A DNA stretch of 9,232 nt from DATMYQ01 sp035560935 (GTDB lineage Bacteria; Bacillota; Negativicutes; Sporomusales; Sporomusaceae), in contig DATMYQ010000099.1 in NCBI GenBank assembly GCA_035560935.1, forward strand, positions 1 through 9,232, read 5' to 3'. Every line of letters begins with the position of its first letter. The first letter of the stretch is position 1. Below, piece after piece: positions 1 through 7,330 of this stretch. The position numbers and the translations under genes are program-made. Below the pieces are notes generated by a model that saw nothing but the letters and a program-made list of their open reading frames with translations, was not told where the DNA came from and did no database searches.

Positions 1-69
1 AGCCAAATGATAAATGGTACTATCTTTTTCCCGTAGCAGGGGAATTATTAAGAGGAGGACGTTCGCAGT
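1..69 (+). other. leader of the first gene with strong ribosome binding site
   Basis: This stretch precedes the CoA-transferase start. It ends in a strong Shine-Dalgarno sequence, AGAGGAGG at 51-58, about 11 bases before the ATG at 70. I see no convincing -35/-10 pair and no recognisable upstream gene end in these few bases, so the promoter of the cluster is probably outside the window. Confidence 0.6.
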
Positions 70-1578
70 ATGATTGACATCAAAGACCGGGTTCGCAACA
101 GAGCGCTTCATGGAAAAATTGTCAGTGCAGAGGAAGCGGCGGCCATTATCAAGCCGGGAATGAATATCGGCACCAGCGGTTTTACGCCGGCCGGTTACCC
201 CAAGGCGGTGCCGTTGGCACTGGCGGAACGAATCAAAAAAGAAAAATTTCAGGTAAATCTCTGGACCGGCGCTTCGGTAGGCAAGGAGTTGGACGGGGCT
301 TTGGCGGAAGTCGGCGGCATTGCCAAGCGGCTGCCGTATCAGACTAATGATGTGTTGCGCAAAGCGATTAACAGCGGCGCGGTTCAATATGTGGACCTGC
401 ACCTGAGCCATGTGGCGCAGATGTCCCGTTACGGCTTTCTGGGCGGTAAGGTGGATGTAGCCATTGTGGAAGCCTGCGCCATTACGGAAGAAGGACATAT
501 TATCCCCACGACGTCGTTGGGGAACGCGGCTTCTTTTGTCCAGAGCGCTGATATAGTAATAGTAGAAGTCAATACCAGCCAACCATTGGAGCTGGAGGGC
601 ATGCATGACGTTTATATTCCACTGGATCCACCGCATCGTTTGCCGATTCCGCTGGTGAAAGCCGATGACCGGATCGGTACGCCATACATTCCCTGTGGTT
701 TCGATAAAATTACATGTATTGTACCCTGCGATTTGCCGGATGCTGTTCGGCCGCTGGCTCCCATCGATGATGATGCCCGGGCAATGACCGGCCATATGAT
801 CGATTTCTTGAAAAAAGAAATCAAAGCGGGCCGGATGCCGGAAAACTTATTGCCGCTGCAATCGGGTGTGGGCTCGGTGGCGAATGCGGTTGTGGCAGGC
901 TTGGCTGATTCGGACTTTACAGACTTAGTAGTCTATACGGAAGTCATTCAGGACGGTATGCTGGATTTGATTGACGCCGGCAAACTGCAGATTGCCTCCG
1001 GTACGTCGATTACCCCGTCACCGGATGGCTTGAAACGCCTTTATGCCAATATTGGCGAATATCGCAAAAAAATTATGCTGCGGCCACAGGAAGTGGCAAA
1101 TCATCCGGAAATAGCCCGGCGTTTGGGCGTTATCGCGATGAATACGGCAATTGAATTTGATATTTATGGTCATGTTAACTCCACTCATGTGATGGGTACG
1201 AAAATGATGAATGGGATTGGCGGCTCCGGCGATTTTGCCCGTAACGCCTATTTGACCTTCTTCTTTACCAATTCGGTGGCGAAGAATGGTGATATTTCTT
1301 CGATTGTACCGATGTGTTCGCATTTTGATCACAGCGAACATGATGTAGATGTTTTTATTACCGAACGGGGTGTAGCTGATGTAAGGGGTCTGAGTCCGAA
1401 AGAACGGGCCCGGGTGATCATCAAAAATTGCGCTCATCCTGATTATCAGCCGTTGCTGATGGACTATCTGGAGAGAGCGGAAAAAGCCACCAAAATGTCC
1501 CATACTCCGCATATCCTTTCCGAAGCTCTGTCCTGGCACTGCCGCTTTTTGGAAACCGGCAGCATGAAAATTAAGTAG
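70..1578 (+). CDS. scpC: Succinate (propionyl-CoA:succinate) CoA-transferase
   Basis: A 502-residue protein of the acetyl-CoA hydrolase/transferase family, at the usual full length. It most likely moves CoA from propionyl-CoA (or acetyl-CoA) to succinate, giving succinyl-CoA for the mutase encoded next door. It is cytoplasmic, with no signal or membrane segment. Visible family marks are LQSGVGSVANAV near 263-274 and YTEVIQD, whose Glu291 matches the catalytic glutamate that forms the glutamyl-CoA intermediate in this family. The glycine-rich GIGGSGDFARNAYL at 382-395 supplies the oxyanion-hole glycine. The ATG at 70 has a strong AGAGGAGG site upstream. The family also contains acetate- and butyrate-specific members; succinate/propionate is inferred mainly from the mutase and decarboxylase downstream. 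Family assignment is very secure, exact donor less so. Confidence 0.9.
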   Translation: MIDIKDRVRNRALHGKIVSAEEAAAIIKPGMNIGTSGFTPAGYPKAVPLALAERIKKEKFQVNLWTGASVGKELDGALAEVGGIAKRLPYQTNDVLRKAINSGAVQYVDLHLSHVAQMSRYGFLGGKVDVAIVEACAITEEGHIIPTTSLGNAASFVQSADIVIVEVNTSQPLELEGMHDVYIPLDPPHRLPIPLVKADDRIGTPYIPCGFDKITCIVPCDLPDAVRPLAPIDDDARAMTGHMIDFLKKEIKAGRMPENLLPLQSGVGSVANAVVAGLADSDFTDLVVYTEVIQDGMLDLIDAGKLQIASGTSITPSPDGLKRLYANIGEYRKKIMLRPQEVANHPEIARRLGVIAMNTAIEFDIYGHVNSTHVMGTKMMNGIGGSGDFARNAYLTFFFTNSVAKNGDISSIVPMCSHFDHSEHDVDVFITERGVADVRGLSPKERARVIIKNCAHPDYQPLLMDYLERAEKATKMSHTPHILSEALSWHCRFLETGSMKIK

Positions 1579-1640
1579 TCTCCATCAATCCAAATTTCGA
1601 TAGATAGAGAGTAAAAAAGCTAAGAGGAGGATTTTTACGA

Positions 1641-3296
1641 ATGTGCACGGCTAACAATGAGCAACTGAAGGCCAAAGTGGCGGAGTATACCGCCAAAGTG
1701 GAAAAATCCCTGGCCAAGTTCCCGGAGCGGAAAAACCTGGCGCCCAACCGGCTGTATACTCCGTTGGATGTGCCTGCGACTGATTATGAAAAGGATCTGG
1801 GCATGCCTGGTGAATTTCCGTTCACCCGTGGTGTTCAGCCGACCATGTATCGGAGCCGTTTTTGGACCATGCGGCAATATGCCGGTTTTGCTACGGCGGA
1901 AGAATCCAATAAGCGTTACAAATTTCTGTTGGATGCCGGTCAGACCGGTTTATCCGTGGCTTTCGACCTGCCGACCCAGATTGGTTATGACTCCGATGAC
2001 GCCATTTCGATGGGCGAAGTCGGCAAAGTAGGGGTGGCGATTGACTCGCTGGCCGATATGGAAATTCTGTTCTCCGGTATTCCTTTGGATAAAGTGTCCA
2101 CGTCCATGACGATCAACGCGCCGGCGGCCATTTTACTGGCAATGTATATTGCCGTGGCGGAAAAGCAGGGTGTTACTCCGGATCAGTTGGATGGCACCAT
2201 TCAGAACGACATCTTGAAGGAATATGCGGCCCGGGGTACTTATATCTTCCCGCCGAAGCCTTCGATGCGGTTGATTACCAACATTTTTGAATATTGTTCG
2301 AAAAATGTTCCCAAATGGAATACTATTTCTATTTCCGGTTATCATATCCGGGAAGCCGGTTCGACTGCTTCCCAGGAAATCGCTTTCACCATTGCCGATG
2401 GCATTGCCTATGTGGATGCAGCGATTAAAGCCGGTTTGGACGTTGACGCGTTTGCCGGACGGTTGTCCTTCTTCTGGAATGCGCACAACAACGTATTGGA
2501 AGAAGCGGCCAAATTCCGTGCTTCCCGCCGGATTTGGGCCAAAGTGATGAAAGAACGCTTCAATGCAAAGAATCCTAAATCCTGGATGCTCCGGGTGCAT
2601 ACGCAAACCGCCGGTTCGATGCTGACGGCGCAACAACCGGAAAACAACGTGGTCCGGGTTACCTTGCAGACCGTGGCAGCTGTACTGGGTGGTACTCAGT
2701 CCCTCCACACCAATTCCAAAGACGAAGCGCTGGCATTGCCGACGGAAGATGCGGTACGGGTAGCACTCAGAACCCAGCAAATCGTAGCTTATGAAAGCGG
2801 TCTGGCCGATACGGTGGATCCGCTGGCTGGTTCTTACTATATTGAAGCACTGACCAACAAAATTGAAGAAGAAGCCTGGGAATACATCAAGAAAATTGAT
2901 GATCTGGGCGGGGCTCCTGCGGCTATTGAAAAAGGCTATATTCAACGGGAAATTCAGGACAGCGCCTATAAATGGCAAATGGAAGTGGAAAAGAAAGAAC
3001 GGATTATCGTTGGTGTCAACCAGTTCCAGATCGCAGAAAAACCGGTGGAAGGCCTGCTGCGGGTAGACGCTTCGGTTGGCGAACTGCAGAAAAAGAAACT
3101 GGCCGAGCTGCGCAGCAAGCGCGACAACGCTGCGGTACAAGCAAAACTGGCAACGCTGGAAACCGCTGCTAAAGAAGAAAATACCAATTTGATGCCAATC
3201 ATACTGGATGCGGTTAAAGCCTATGCCACCTTGGGAGAAATCTGCGGCGTGTTGCGCAAAGTATTCGGTGAATACGAAGCCAACGTCAGCTTATAA
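1641..3296 (+). CDS. mcmA1: Methylmalonyl-CoA mutase, large catalytic subunit
   Basis: A 551-residue acyl-CoA mutase large chain, containing the substrate-binding barrel but no B12 domain. It interconverts succinyl-CoA and (R)-methylmalonyl-CoA by a radical mechanism, with cobalamin held by the product of the next gene. SGYHIREAG carries Tyr234-His235, matching the Tyr243/His244 pair of the Propionibacterium enzyme. Tyr80 (in WTMRQYAGF) and Arg198 (in YAARGTY) fall where that enzyme has Tyr89 and Arg207, the residues that hold the substrate carboxylate. Isobutyryl-CoA mutases carry Phe and Gln there, so methylmalonyl-CoA is the likely substrate. The start at ATG 1641 follows AGGAGG at 1625-1630. 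The 62-base gap after the CoA-transferase holds only this binding site. The C-terminal part after about residue 480 is Lys/Ala/Glu-rich and probably helical, as is common before the missing B12 domain. Confidence 0.95.
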   Translation: MCTANNEQLKAKVAEYTAKVEKSLAKFPERKNLAPNRLYTPLDVPATDYEKDLGMPGEFPFTRGVQPTMYRSRFWTMRQYAGFATAEESNKRYKFLLDAGQTGLSVAFDLPTQIGYDSDDAISMGEVGKVGVAIDSLADMEILFSGIPLDKVSTSMTINAPAAILLAMYIAVAEKQGVTPDQLDGTIQNDILKEYAARGTYIFPPKPSMRLITNIFEYCSKNVPKWNTISISGYHIREAGSTASQEIAFTIADGIAYVDAAIKAGLDVDAFAGRLSFFWNAHNNVLEEAAKFRASRRIWAKVMKERFNAKNPKSWMLRVHTQTAGSMLTAQQPENNVVRVTLQTVAAVLGGTQSLHTNSKDEALALPTEDAVRVALRTQQIVAYESGLADTVDPLAGSYYIEALTNKIEEEAWEYIKKIDDLGGAPAAIEKGYIQREIQDSAYKWQMEVEKKERIIVGVNQFQIAEKPVEGLLRVDASVGELQKKKLAELRSKRDNAAVQAKLATLETAAKEENTNLMPIILDAVKAYATLGEICGVLRKVFGEYEANVSL

Positions 3297-3322
3297 GCGA
3301 GAGTAGGAGGGACAACACAAAA

Positions 3323-3718
3323 ATGGAAAAGAAAATCAGAGTATTAGTAGCAAAACCCGGTCTTGACGGTCATGACCGCGGCGCCAAGGTTGTAGCCCGG
3401 GCTCTTCGCGACGCCGGCTTTGAGGTCATTTATACCGGCCTGCGCCAGACACCGGAACAGATTACCGAAGCGGCATTGCAGGAAGACGCTAACGTCGTGG
3501 CGCTCAGTCTCCTCTCAGGTGCTCATAATCATCTGTTTCCCCGGATTGTGGAGCTGTTGAAAGAAAAGGATATGAAAGATGTTCTGGTGATTGGCGGCGG
3601 TGTTATTCCTGACGCTGACATTCCCGGTCTGAAATCCGCCGGTGTAGCGGAAGTTTTCACTCCGGGCACTCCGACCGGCGACATCGTGGAATTTATTAAA
3701 ACCAATGTAAAAGCATAA
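3323..3718 (+). CDS. mcmA2: Methylmalonyl-CoA mutase, B12-binding small subunit
   Basis: A 131-residue stand-alone cobalamin-binding domain. It carries the base-off/His-on signature Asp15-x-His17-x-x-Gly20 (in GLDGHDRG), with His17 as the lower cobalt ligand, followed by Ser62-x-Leu64 and the Gly-Gly turn at 91-93 (VIGGGVIPD). It pairs with the catalytic chain encoded 26 bases upstream to make a two-chain mutase, as known in several Firmicutes and archaea. AGGAGG at 3305-3310 supports the ATG at 3323. Nothing is missing compared with the usual B12 domain length. The same fold occurs in other B12 mutases, but its position directly behind the large mutase subunit settles the role. Confidence 0.95.
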   Translation: MEKKIRVLVAKPGLDGHDRGAKVVARALRDAGFEVIYTGLRQTPEQITEAALQEDANVVALSLLSGAHNHLFPRIVELLKEKDMKDVLVIGGGVIPDADIPGLKSAGVAEVFTPGTPTGDIVEFIKTNVKA

Positions 3719-3739
3719 GATTTGTATTTTGGCGACGAA

Positions 3740-3791
3740 TAGGCCGTCATGGCCGGTGAGGGAAATATACCTGCCGGCCATGTACGGCTTA
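3740..3791 (+). promoter_or_regulatory. long hairpin between the mutase genes and meaB
   Basis: The gap between the mutase small subunit and meaB (3719-3863) contains a strong inverted repeat. CATGGCCGG at 3748-3756 pairs perfectly with CCGGCCATG at 3774-3782. Past a single bulged base at 3783 the stem continues outward for eight more pairs (3740-3747 with 3784-3791, one G-U). No run of T follows, so it does not look like a standard intrinsic terminator. A role in mRNA processing or stability, or in lowering read-through into meaB, is inferred. Confidence 0.55.
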
Positions 3792-3863
3792 CGCCGCAAT
3801 GCAGAAATGTTGCTGAAAGCGATCGAGGCTCTTGTTGTTGTATATTGAGGGTTGAACCATAGG

Positions 3864-4817
3864 ATGGTGGATGTCATGAAATTGACGGATGATTTGCTGG
3901 CGGGCTCACGCCGGGCGCTTTCACGGGCAATAACTGAAGTGGAAAATGAGTACGATGATGCGATACAGATTATGCAGGAATTGTATCCCCATACTGGCGG
4001 TGCCTACGTCATTGGTGTCACTGGCCCGCCTGGTGCCGGTAAAAGCACGCTGACGGACAAAGTGGCCAAAGCGTATCGGCAACAGGGAAAAACGGTGGGG
4101 ATTATCGCGATTGATCCTACCAGTCCATTTTCCGGCGGGGCCATTTTGGGTGACCGGATTCGAATGAATGAGCTGACGCTGGATGAGGGCGTGTTTATTC
4201 GCAGCATGGGAACCCGCGGGAGTTTGGGTGGTCTGTCCCGGAAAACGGCGGAAACGGTCAAAATCCTGGATGCCTTTGGAAAAGATATTGTTATAGTGGA
4301 AACTGTGGGTGTGGGGCAGTCGGAAGTGGATGTGGTCAAGGCTGCAGATACGACATTACTGGTTTTGGTTCCCGGTTTAGGGGATGATATTCAGGCGATC
4401 AAGGCCGGTATATTGGAGATTGGCGACGTGTTTGCCATCAACAAAGCCGACCGGGACGGAGCCGATCGACTGAATACGGAGCTGGAAATGATGCTGGATC
4501 TGAACCAGGATTCACAGGCCTGGCGTCCGCCGATAAAGCGTACCGTTGCCAATCAGGGAACCGGTATCGCAGAACTGGTGGATACCCTGGAAGCGCACCG
4601 CCAGTATCTTAAGGACTCCGGTGAATTGTCACGACGCCGGGCAGCGCGGTCCCGCGATGAATTGTTGCATCTGCTGCAGGAACAATTGGGGCGTTATATT
4701 TTGAAACAGGTTATGGAGTCAGGCCAATTTAACCGCCTGTTGGAAAAAGTGGACCGGCGGGATCAGGATCCGTACAGTGCGGTCCGGGAAATTTTATCTT
4801 CTCATTTGCGCGCCTGA
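3864..4817 (+). CDS. meaB: MeaB, GTPase chaperone of methylmalonyl-CoA mutase
   Basis: A G3E-family P-loop GTPase of the MeaB/ArgK type. It gates cofactor loading and protects the mutase from inactivation; the human counterpart is MMAA. Counting from ATG 3864 (317 residues), the Walker A motif GPPGAGKS is at 54-61, the AIDPTSPFSGG segment typical of MeaB at about 82-92, the G3-like ETVGVGQSE at 146-154 and the nucleotide-specificity motif NKAD at 193-196. The start is uncertain. A TTG at 3852 is open but has no binding site. ATG 3864 has GAGGG at 3847-3851, rather far away. ATG 3876 has GGTGG at 3866-3870, five bases upstream, and is equally plausible, since family similarity begins about there (KLTDDLLAGSRRALSRAI). 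The gene follows its partner mutase genes after a gap with a hairpin. Confidence 0.93.
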   Translation: MVDVMKLTDDLLAGSRRALSRAITEVENEYDDAIQIMQELYPHTGGAYVIGVTGPPGAGKSTLTDKVAKAYRQQGKTVGIIAIDPTSPFSGGAILGDRIRMNELTLDEGVFIRSMGTRGSLGGLSRKTAETVKILDAFGKDIVIVETVGVGQSEVDVVKAADTTLLVLVPGLGDDIQAIKAGILEIGDVFAINKADRDGADRLNTELEMMLDLNQDSQAWRPPIKRTVANQGTGIAELVDTLEAHRQYLKDSGELSRRRAARSRDELLHLLQEQLGRYILKQVMESGQFNRLLEKVDRRDQDPYSAVREILSSHLRA

Positions 4818-4841
4818 TTCCGTCCGGCTGCCCGGGTGGAA
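4818..4841 (+). terminator. terminator-like hairpin directly after meaB
   Basis: TTCCGTCCGG at 4818-4827 pairs with CCGGGTGGAA at 4832-4841 over ten base pairs (two of them G-U in RNA), around a four-base loop CTGC. It begins on the base after the meaB stop codon. The bases that follow (CGATTTACAAAA) hold only a short T run, so termination would be weak or partial. Position and compactness still suggest a transcript end or attenuator between meaB and the epimerase. Confidence 0.45.
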
Positions 4842-4865
4842 CGATTTACAAAATGTTCAAAAAGG

Positions 4866-4883
4866 TTACTTTAATTACTTTAA
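4866..4883 (+). repeat. perfect tandem 9-bp repeat TTACTTTAA
   Basis: TTACTTTAA occurs twice back to back, at 4866-4874 and 4875-4883, in the AT-rich gap before the epimerase gene. It lies just upstream of a promoter-like TATAGT. Tandem short repeats at such a position can be binding sites for a regulator, but no regulator is identified here. Confidence 0.5.
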
Positions 4884-4904
4884 TGATTTTGGGTATAGTA
4901 TAAA
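4870..4904 (+). promoter_or_regulatory. possible promoter before the epimerase and decarboxylase genes
   Basis: The gap 4818-4956 is strikingly AT-rich compared with the genes on either side. TATAGT at 4894-4899, running into TATAAA at 4899-4904, resembles a -10 box. The best -35 candidate at 17 bases spacing is TTAATT at 4871-4876, a poor match that lies inside the tandem repeat; an activator might compensate. The call rests on composition, on the -10-like sequence and on the terminator-like hairpin upstream. Confidence 0.35.
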
Positions 4905-4914
4905 AGGGTTTACG

Positions 4915-4932
4915 ATAATTCCCGCGAATTAT
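4915..4932 (+). promoter_or_regulatory. 7-bp inverted repeat in the epimerase leader
   Basis: ATAATTC at 4915-4921 and GAATTAT at 4926-4932 are perfect inverted repeats around CCGC. They lie between the promoter-like sequence and the ribosome binding site of the epimerase gene. This could be an operator or a small leader hairpin; no function can be assigned from sequence alone. Confidence 0.35.
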
Positions 4933-4956
4933 AAAGATTTTGAGGAGGTATATATT

Positions 4957-5373
4957 ATGGCAAGACAGTTCAATGTATTAAAAGTGGACCACATCGGTAT
5001 CGCTGTTAAAGATATGGAGCAGGCTAAAAAATTCTATACCGATGTTTTGGGACTGACCGCTATGGGAGAAGAAGTGGTGGAAGAACAAAAAGTTAAGGTT
5101 TGTTTTATTCCCTGTGGTGACAGCGAAGTAGAACTGCTGGAGTCCACTTCTCCTGATGGCCCGGTGGCCAAATTTATCGAAAAGAATGGTGAAGGTATTC
5201 AACATATCGCATTTAAAGTCGATAATATTGAGGCCGCGTTGTCAGCGCTGAAAGAAGAAGGCGTTCGCATGATCGACGAAAAACCTCGCTATGGTGCGGG
5301 TGGCGCCAGTATCGCTTTTATGCATCCCAAAGCGACCGGCGGTATTTTGATGGAGCTGTCGGAGCGTAAATAG
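4957..5373 (+). CDS. mce: Methylmalonyl-CoA epimerase
   Basis: A 138-residue protein of the vicinal oxygen chelate (glyoxalase-like) superfamily, at the usual length. It interconverts (R)- and (S)-methylmalonyl-CoA, linking the mutase to the decarboxylase. Two beta-alpha-beta modules are visible. The metal ligand pattern is His12 (VDHIGIAV), Glu59 or a close neighbour in SEVELLE, His83 (IQHIAFKV) and Glu133 (ILMELSE). Glu43 in EEQKVKV fits the second catalytic acid of the family. The open frame runs upstream to 4777 and overlaps the end of meaB. However, ATG 4957 has a clear GAGGAGG at 4942-4948, and family similarity begins just after it, so the longer version is rejected. It may head a second transcript with the decarboxylase genes. 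Confidence 0.94.
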   Translation: MARQFNVLKVDHIGIAVKDMEQAKKFYTDVLGLTAMGEEVVEEQKVKVCFIPCGDSEVELLESTSPDGPVAKFIEKNGEGIQHIAFKVDNIEAALSALKEEGVRMIDEKPRYGAGGASIAFMHPKATGGILMELSERK

Positions 5374-5379
5374 TCCGTT

Positions 5380-5397
5380 ACCGGTCCAATGGCCGGT
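5380..5397 (+). promoter_or_regulatory. small hairpin between epimerase gene and mmdA
   Basis: ACCGG at 5380-5384 pairs with CCGGT at 5393-5397. The inner CC (5386-5387) pairs with GG (5391-5392) past a single bulged T, closing a three-base loop. It is short and sits in the 44-base gap just before the mmdA binding site, so it could affect mmdA translation. It may also be chance in GC-rich flanking sequence. Confidence 0.25.
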
Positions 5398-5417
5398 TCA
5401 AATGATGGAGGTGGAGT

Positions 5418-6947
5418 ATGTCTACAGTTCAGGAAAAAATACTGGATCTCAAAAAACGCCAGGAACAGATTAAATTGGGTGGTGGCGCCAAGCGGATCGA
5501 AAAGCAGCATGCGTCCGGCAAGTTGACGGCGCGGGAACGGGTAGCCAGACTGCTTGATCCGGAGTCCTTTGTGGAATTGGATCAATTTATTCGTCACCGT
5601 TGTACTAACTTTGGACAAGAAGCCAAAGAACTGGCGGGCGACGGTTGTGTCACTGGTTACGGCACCGTGGAAGGCCGGTTGGTATATGTTTTTGCCCAGG
5701 ATTTTACCGTTGAGGGTGGTTCCCTGGGTGAAATGCATGCTGCAAAAATTGTAAAAGTACAGAAGCTGGCCATGAAAATGGGAGCGCCGCTCGTTGGAAT
5801 CAATGATTCCGGCGGTGCCCGTATTCAGGAAGCGGTAGACGCTCTGTCCGGCTATGGTAAAATTTTCTACGAAAATACACTGGCTTCCGGTGTGATTCCG
5901 CAGATTTCCGTCATTATGGGACCTTGTGCCGGTGGCGCGGTGTATTCACCGGCGCTGACCGATTTCATCTTCATGGTGAAGAATACCAGCCAAATGTTCA
6001 TCACCGGTCCTCAGGTCATTAAGTCGGTTACTGCGGAAGAAGTGACTGCTGAACAACTCGGCGGCGCTATGACTCATAACATGACTTCCGGCGTGGCGCA
6101 TGTGGCCTGTGACAATGATGATGACTGCATGCAGCAGGTGCGGGCGCTTTTGGCCTATCTGCCGGGCAACAACATGGATGAAGTTCCCCTGCTGCCCTGT
6201 GAGGACGATCCCAACCGGATGGACGAAGCGTTGAACACACTGCTGCCGGATGATTCTAACCGCCCTTATGATATGAAAGATATCATTAAATCCATTGTCG
6301 ATAATGGTGAATTTTACGAAATTCATGAGCATTTTGCCCGCAACATTATCACCTGCTTTGCCCGTTTCGACGGCATGCCGGTGGGGATTATCGCCAATCA
6401 GCCGTCAGTAATGGCCGGTTGCCTTGATATCAGCGCATCGGATAAATCGGCTCGGTTTATTCGTTTTTGCGATGCCTTCAATCTGCCGCTGGTTAACCTG
6501 GTGGATGTTCCCGGCTTCTTGCCGGGCACCGATCAGGAATATGGCGGGATCATTCGCCATGGCGCGAAAATGCTGTATGCGTATTCGGAAGCGACGGTGC
6601 CGAAAATTACCGTTATCACCCGCAAAGCCTATGGCGGTTCTTACCTGGCCATGTGCTCCCAGGACTTGGGTGCTGATCAGGTGCTGGCATGGCCGACGGC
6701 AGAAATCGCCGTTATGGGCCCTGCTGGTGCGGCCAACATCATTTTCCGCGGCGACCCGGAAGCCAAAGCAAAAACTGACAAATACGTGGAAGATTTTGCG
6801 ACTCCGTACAAAGCGGCGGAACGTGGGTTCGTAGATATCGTTATCGAGCCGAAAGAAACCCGGCCGCGGATTATTACCACACTCAATATGCTGGCTACCA
6901 AGCGTGAAGCCCGTCCGGCTAAAAAACACGGCAATATTCCGCTGTAA
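5418..6947 (+). CDS. mmdA: Methylmalonyl-CoA decarboxylase alpha subunit (carboxyltransferase)
   Basis: A 509-residue carboxyltransferase of the acyl-CoA carboxylase beta-chain family. It moves the carboxyl group of (S)-methylmalonyl-CoA to biotin on MmdC, releasing propionyl-CoA, at the inner face of the membrane. The two crotonase-like halves are both present. The N-terminal half holds SGGAR at 131-135 and the oxyanion turn GPCAGGAVY at 168-176. The C-terminal half holds VDVPGFLPGTDQE at about 362-374 and KAYGGSYLAM at 403-412. The C-terminal tail AKKHGNIPL is typical of these subunits. GGAGGTGG at 5407-5414 supports ATG 5418. Propionyl-CoA carboxylase beta chains look nearly the same. The decarboxylase role follows from the sodium-pump subunit encoded downstream and the absence of a biotin carboxylase gene here. 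Confidence 0.95.
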   Translation: MSTVQEKILDLKKRQEQIKLGGGAKRIEKQHASGKLTARERVARLLDPESFVELDQFIRHRCTNFGQEAKELAGDGCVTGYGTVEGRLVYVFAQDFTVEGGSLGEMHAAKIVKVQKLAMKMGAPLVGINDSGGARIQEAVDALSGYGKIFYENTLASGVIPQISVIMGPCAGGAVYSPALTDFIFMVKNTSQMFITGPQVIKSVTAEEVTAEQLGGAMTHNMTSGVAHVACDNDDDCMQQVRALLAYLPGNNMDEVPLLPCEDDPNRMDEALNTLLPDDSNRPYDMKDIIKSIVDNGEFYEIHEHFARNIITCFARFDGMPVGIIANQPSVMAGCLDISASDKSARFIRFCDAFNLPLVNLVDVPGFLPGTDQEYGGIIRHGAKMLYAYSEATVPKITVITRKAYGGSYLAMCSQDLGADQVLAWPTAEIAVMGPAGAANIIFRGDPEAKAKTDKYVEDFATPYKAAERGFVDIVIEPKETRPRIITTLNMLATKREARPAKKHGNIPL

Positions 6948-6971
6948 CCGGTAAAGAAAGGGGCTGTTAAC

Positions 6972-7274
6972 GTGGGTTTATTTGATTCCCTGTTTGGTAG
7001 CAAACCGGAACCGAAAAAGAAAAAAGTAAAAAGTGAAGCAGTTGCTCCCGTTGCACCTGCGTCTTCTTCGGATGAGGGTGTGAGCCCGGAGTTGATTGCA
7101 GCTATTGCGGCCAGCATGTATGTGAAGGACGATGCGGCGGTGGTAGCGGCCATTACGGCGGCGGTTTATGAAATGATGGGTACCACCAACCTGGTGGTGC
7201 GTATCCGCCGTACCAGCAGTAGCTGGGCAGTCAGCGGTCGACAAAAATTGATGGACAGCCGCGAGTTTGCCTGA
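6972..7274 (+). CDS. mmdD: Methylmalonyl-CoA decarboxylase delta/epsilon-type subunit, lacking a membrane anchor
   Basis: A 100-residue protein starting at GTG 6972, with AAGGGG at 6958-6963 upstream. The C-terminal part carries the signature of OadG/MmdD/MmdE C-termini: VSPELIAAIAA (37-47), an Ala-rich helix, then VVRIRR (75-80) and WAVSGRQKLMDSR (85-97). In this family that domain binds the carboxyltransferase subunit and so holds the complex together. Unlike normal MmdD/OadG, there is no N-terminal membrane helix. Instead there is a short amphipathic MGLFDSLFG, a basic KKKKVK at 15-20 and a linker rich in Ala, Pro and Ser. It sits between mmdA and mmdC, the usual place of mmdD. The anchor appears to be encoded separately at 9065-9214. 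It could also be called an extended MmdE, since the Veillonella epsilon subunit is a short copy of the delta C-terminus. Confidence 0.82.
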   Translation: MGLFDSLFGSKPEPKKKKVKSEAVAPVAPASSSDEGVSPELIAAIAASMYVKDDAAVVAAITAAVYEMMGTTNLVVRIRRTSSSWAVSGRQKLMDSREFA

Positions 7275-7330
7275 TGCCGTGAGTCAGCCGGAACGTTCTG
7301 TTATCCTTCCGTGGTCTGTGACCCGGGTAA

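Noticed and set aside
2133..3140. Long open frame on the - strand inside the mutase gene (about 335 residues), and similar long reverse frames in the CoA-transferase, mmdA and mmdB genes
   Set aside because: Each lies opposite a strongly conserved gene, has no family-like sequence, and arises from the codon use of the + strand gene. No ribosome binding site or independent support was seen.
3729..3848. Short open frame in the mutase-meaB gap, from TTG 3729 or ATG 3780 and ending in a TGA at 3846-3848
   Set aside because: It has no ribosome binding site, its first part is the hairpin, and the peptide is unrecognised. A gene remnant cannot be excluded but is not supported.
4777..4956. Upstream extension of the epimerase by 60 residues, overlapping the end of meaB
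   Set aside because: The extra residues translate the hairpin and AT-rich gap and have no family similarity. ATG 4957 has a strong GAGGAGG and gives the normal epimerase length.
3749..6419. The 9-mer ATGGCCGGT occurs at 3749-3757, 5389-5397 and 6411-6419, the first two within intergenic hairpins
   Set aside because: The third copy is ordinary mmdA coding sequence and the flanks differ, so this is most likely chance rather than a dispersed repeat family.
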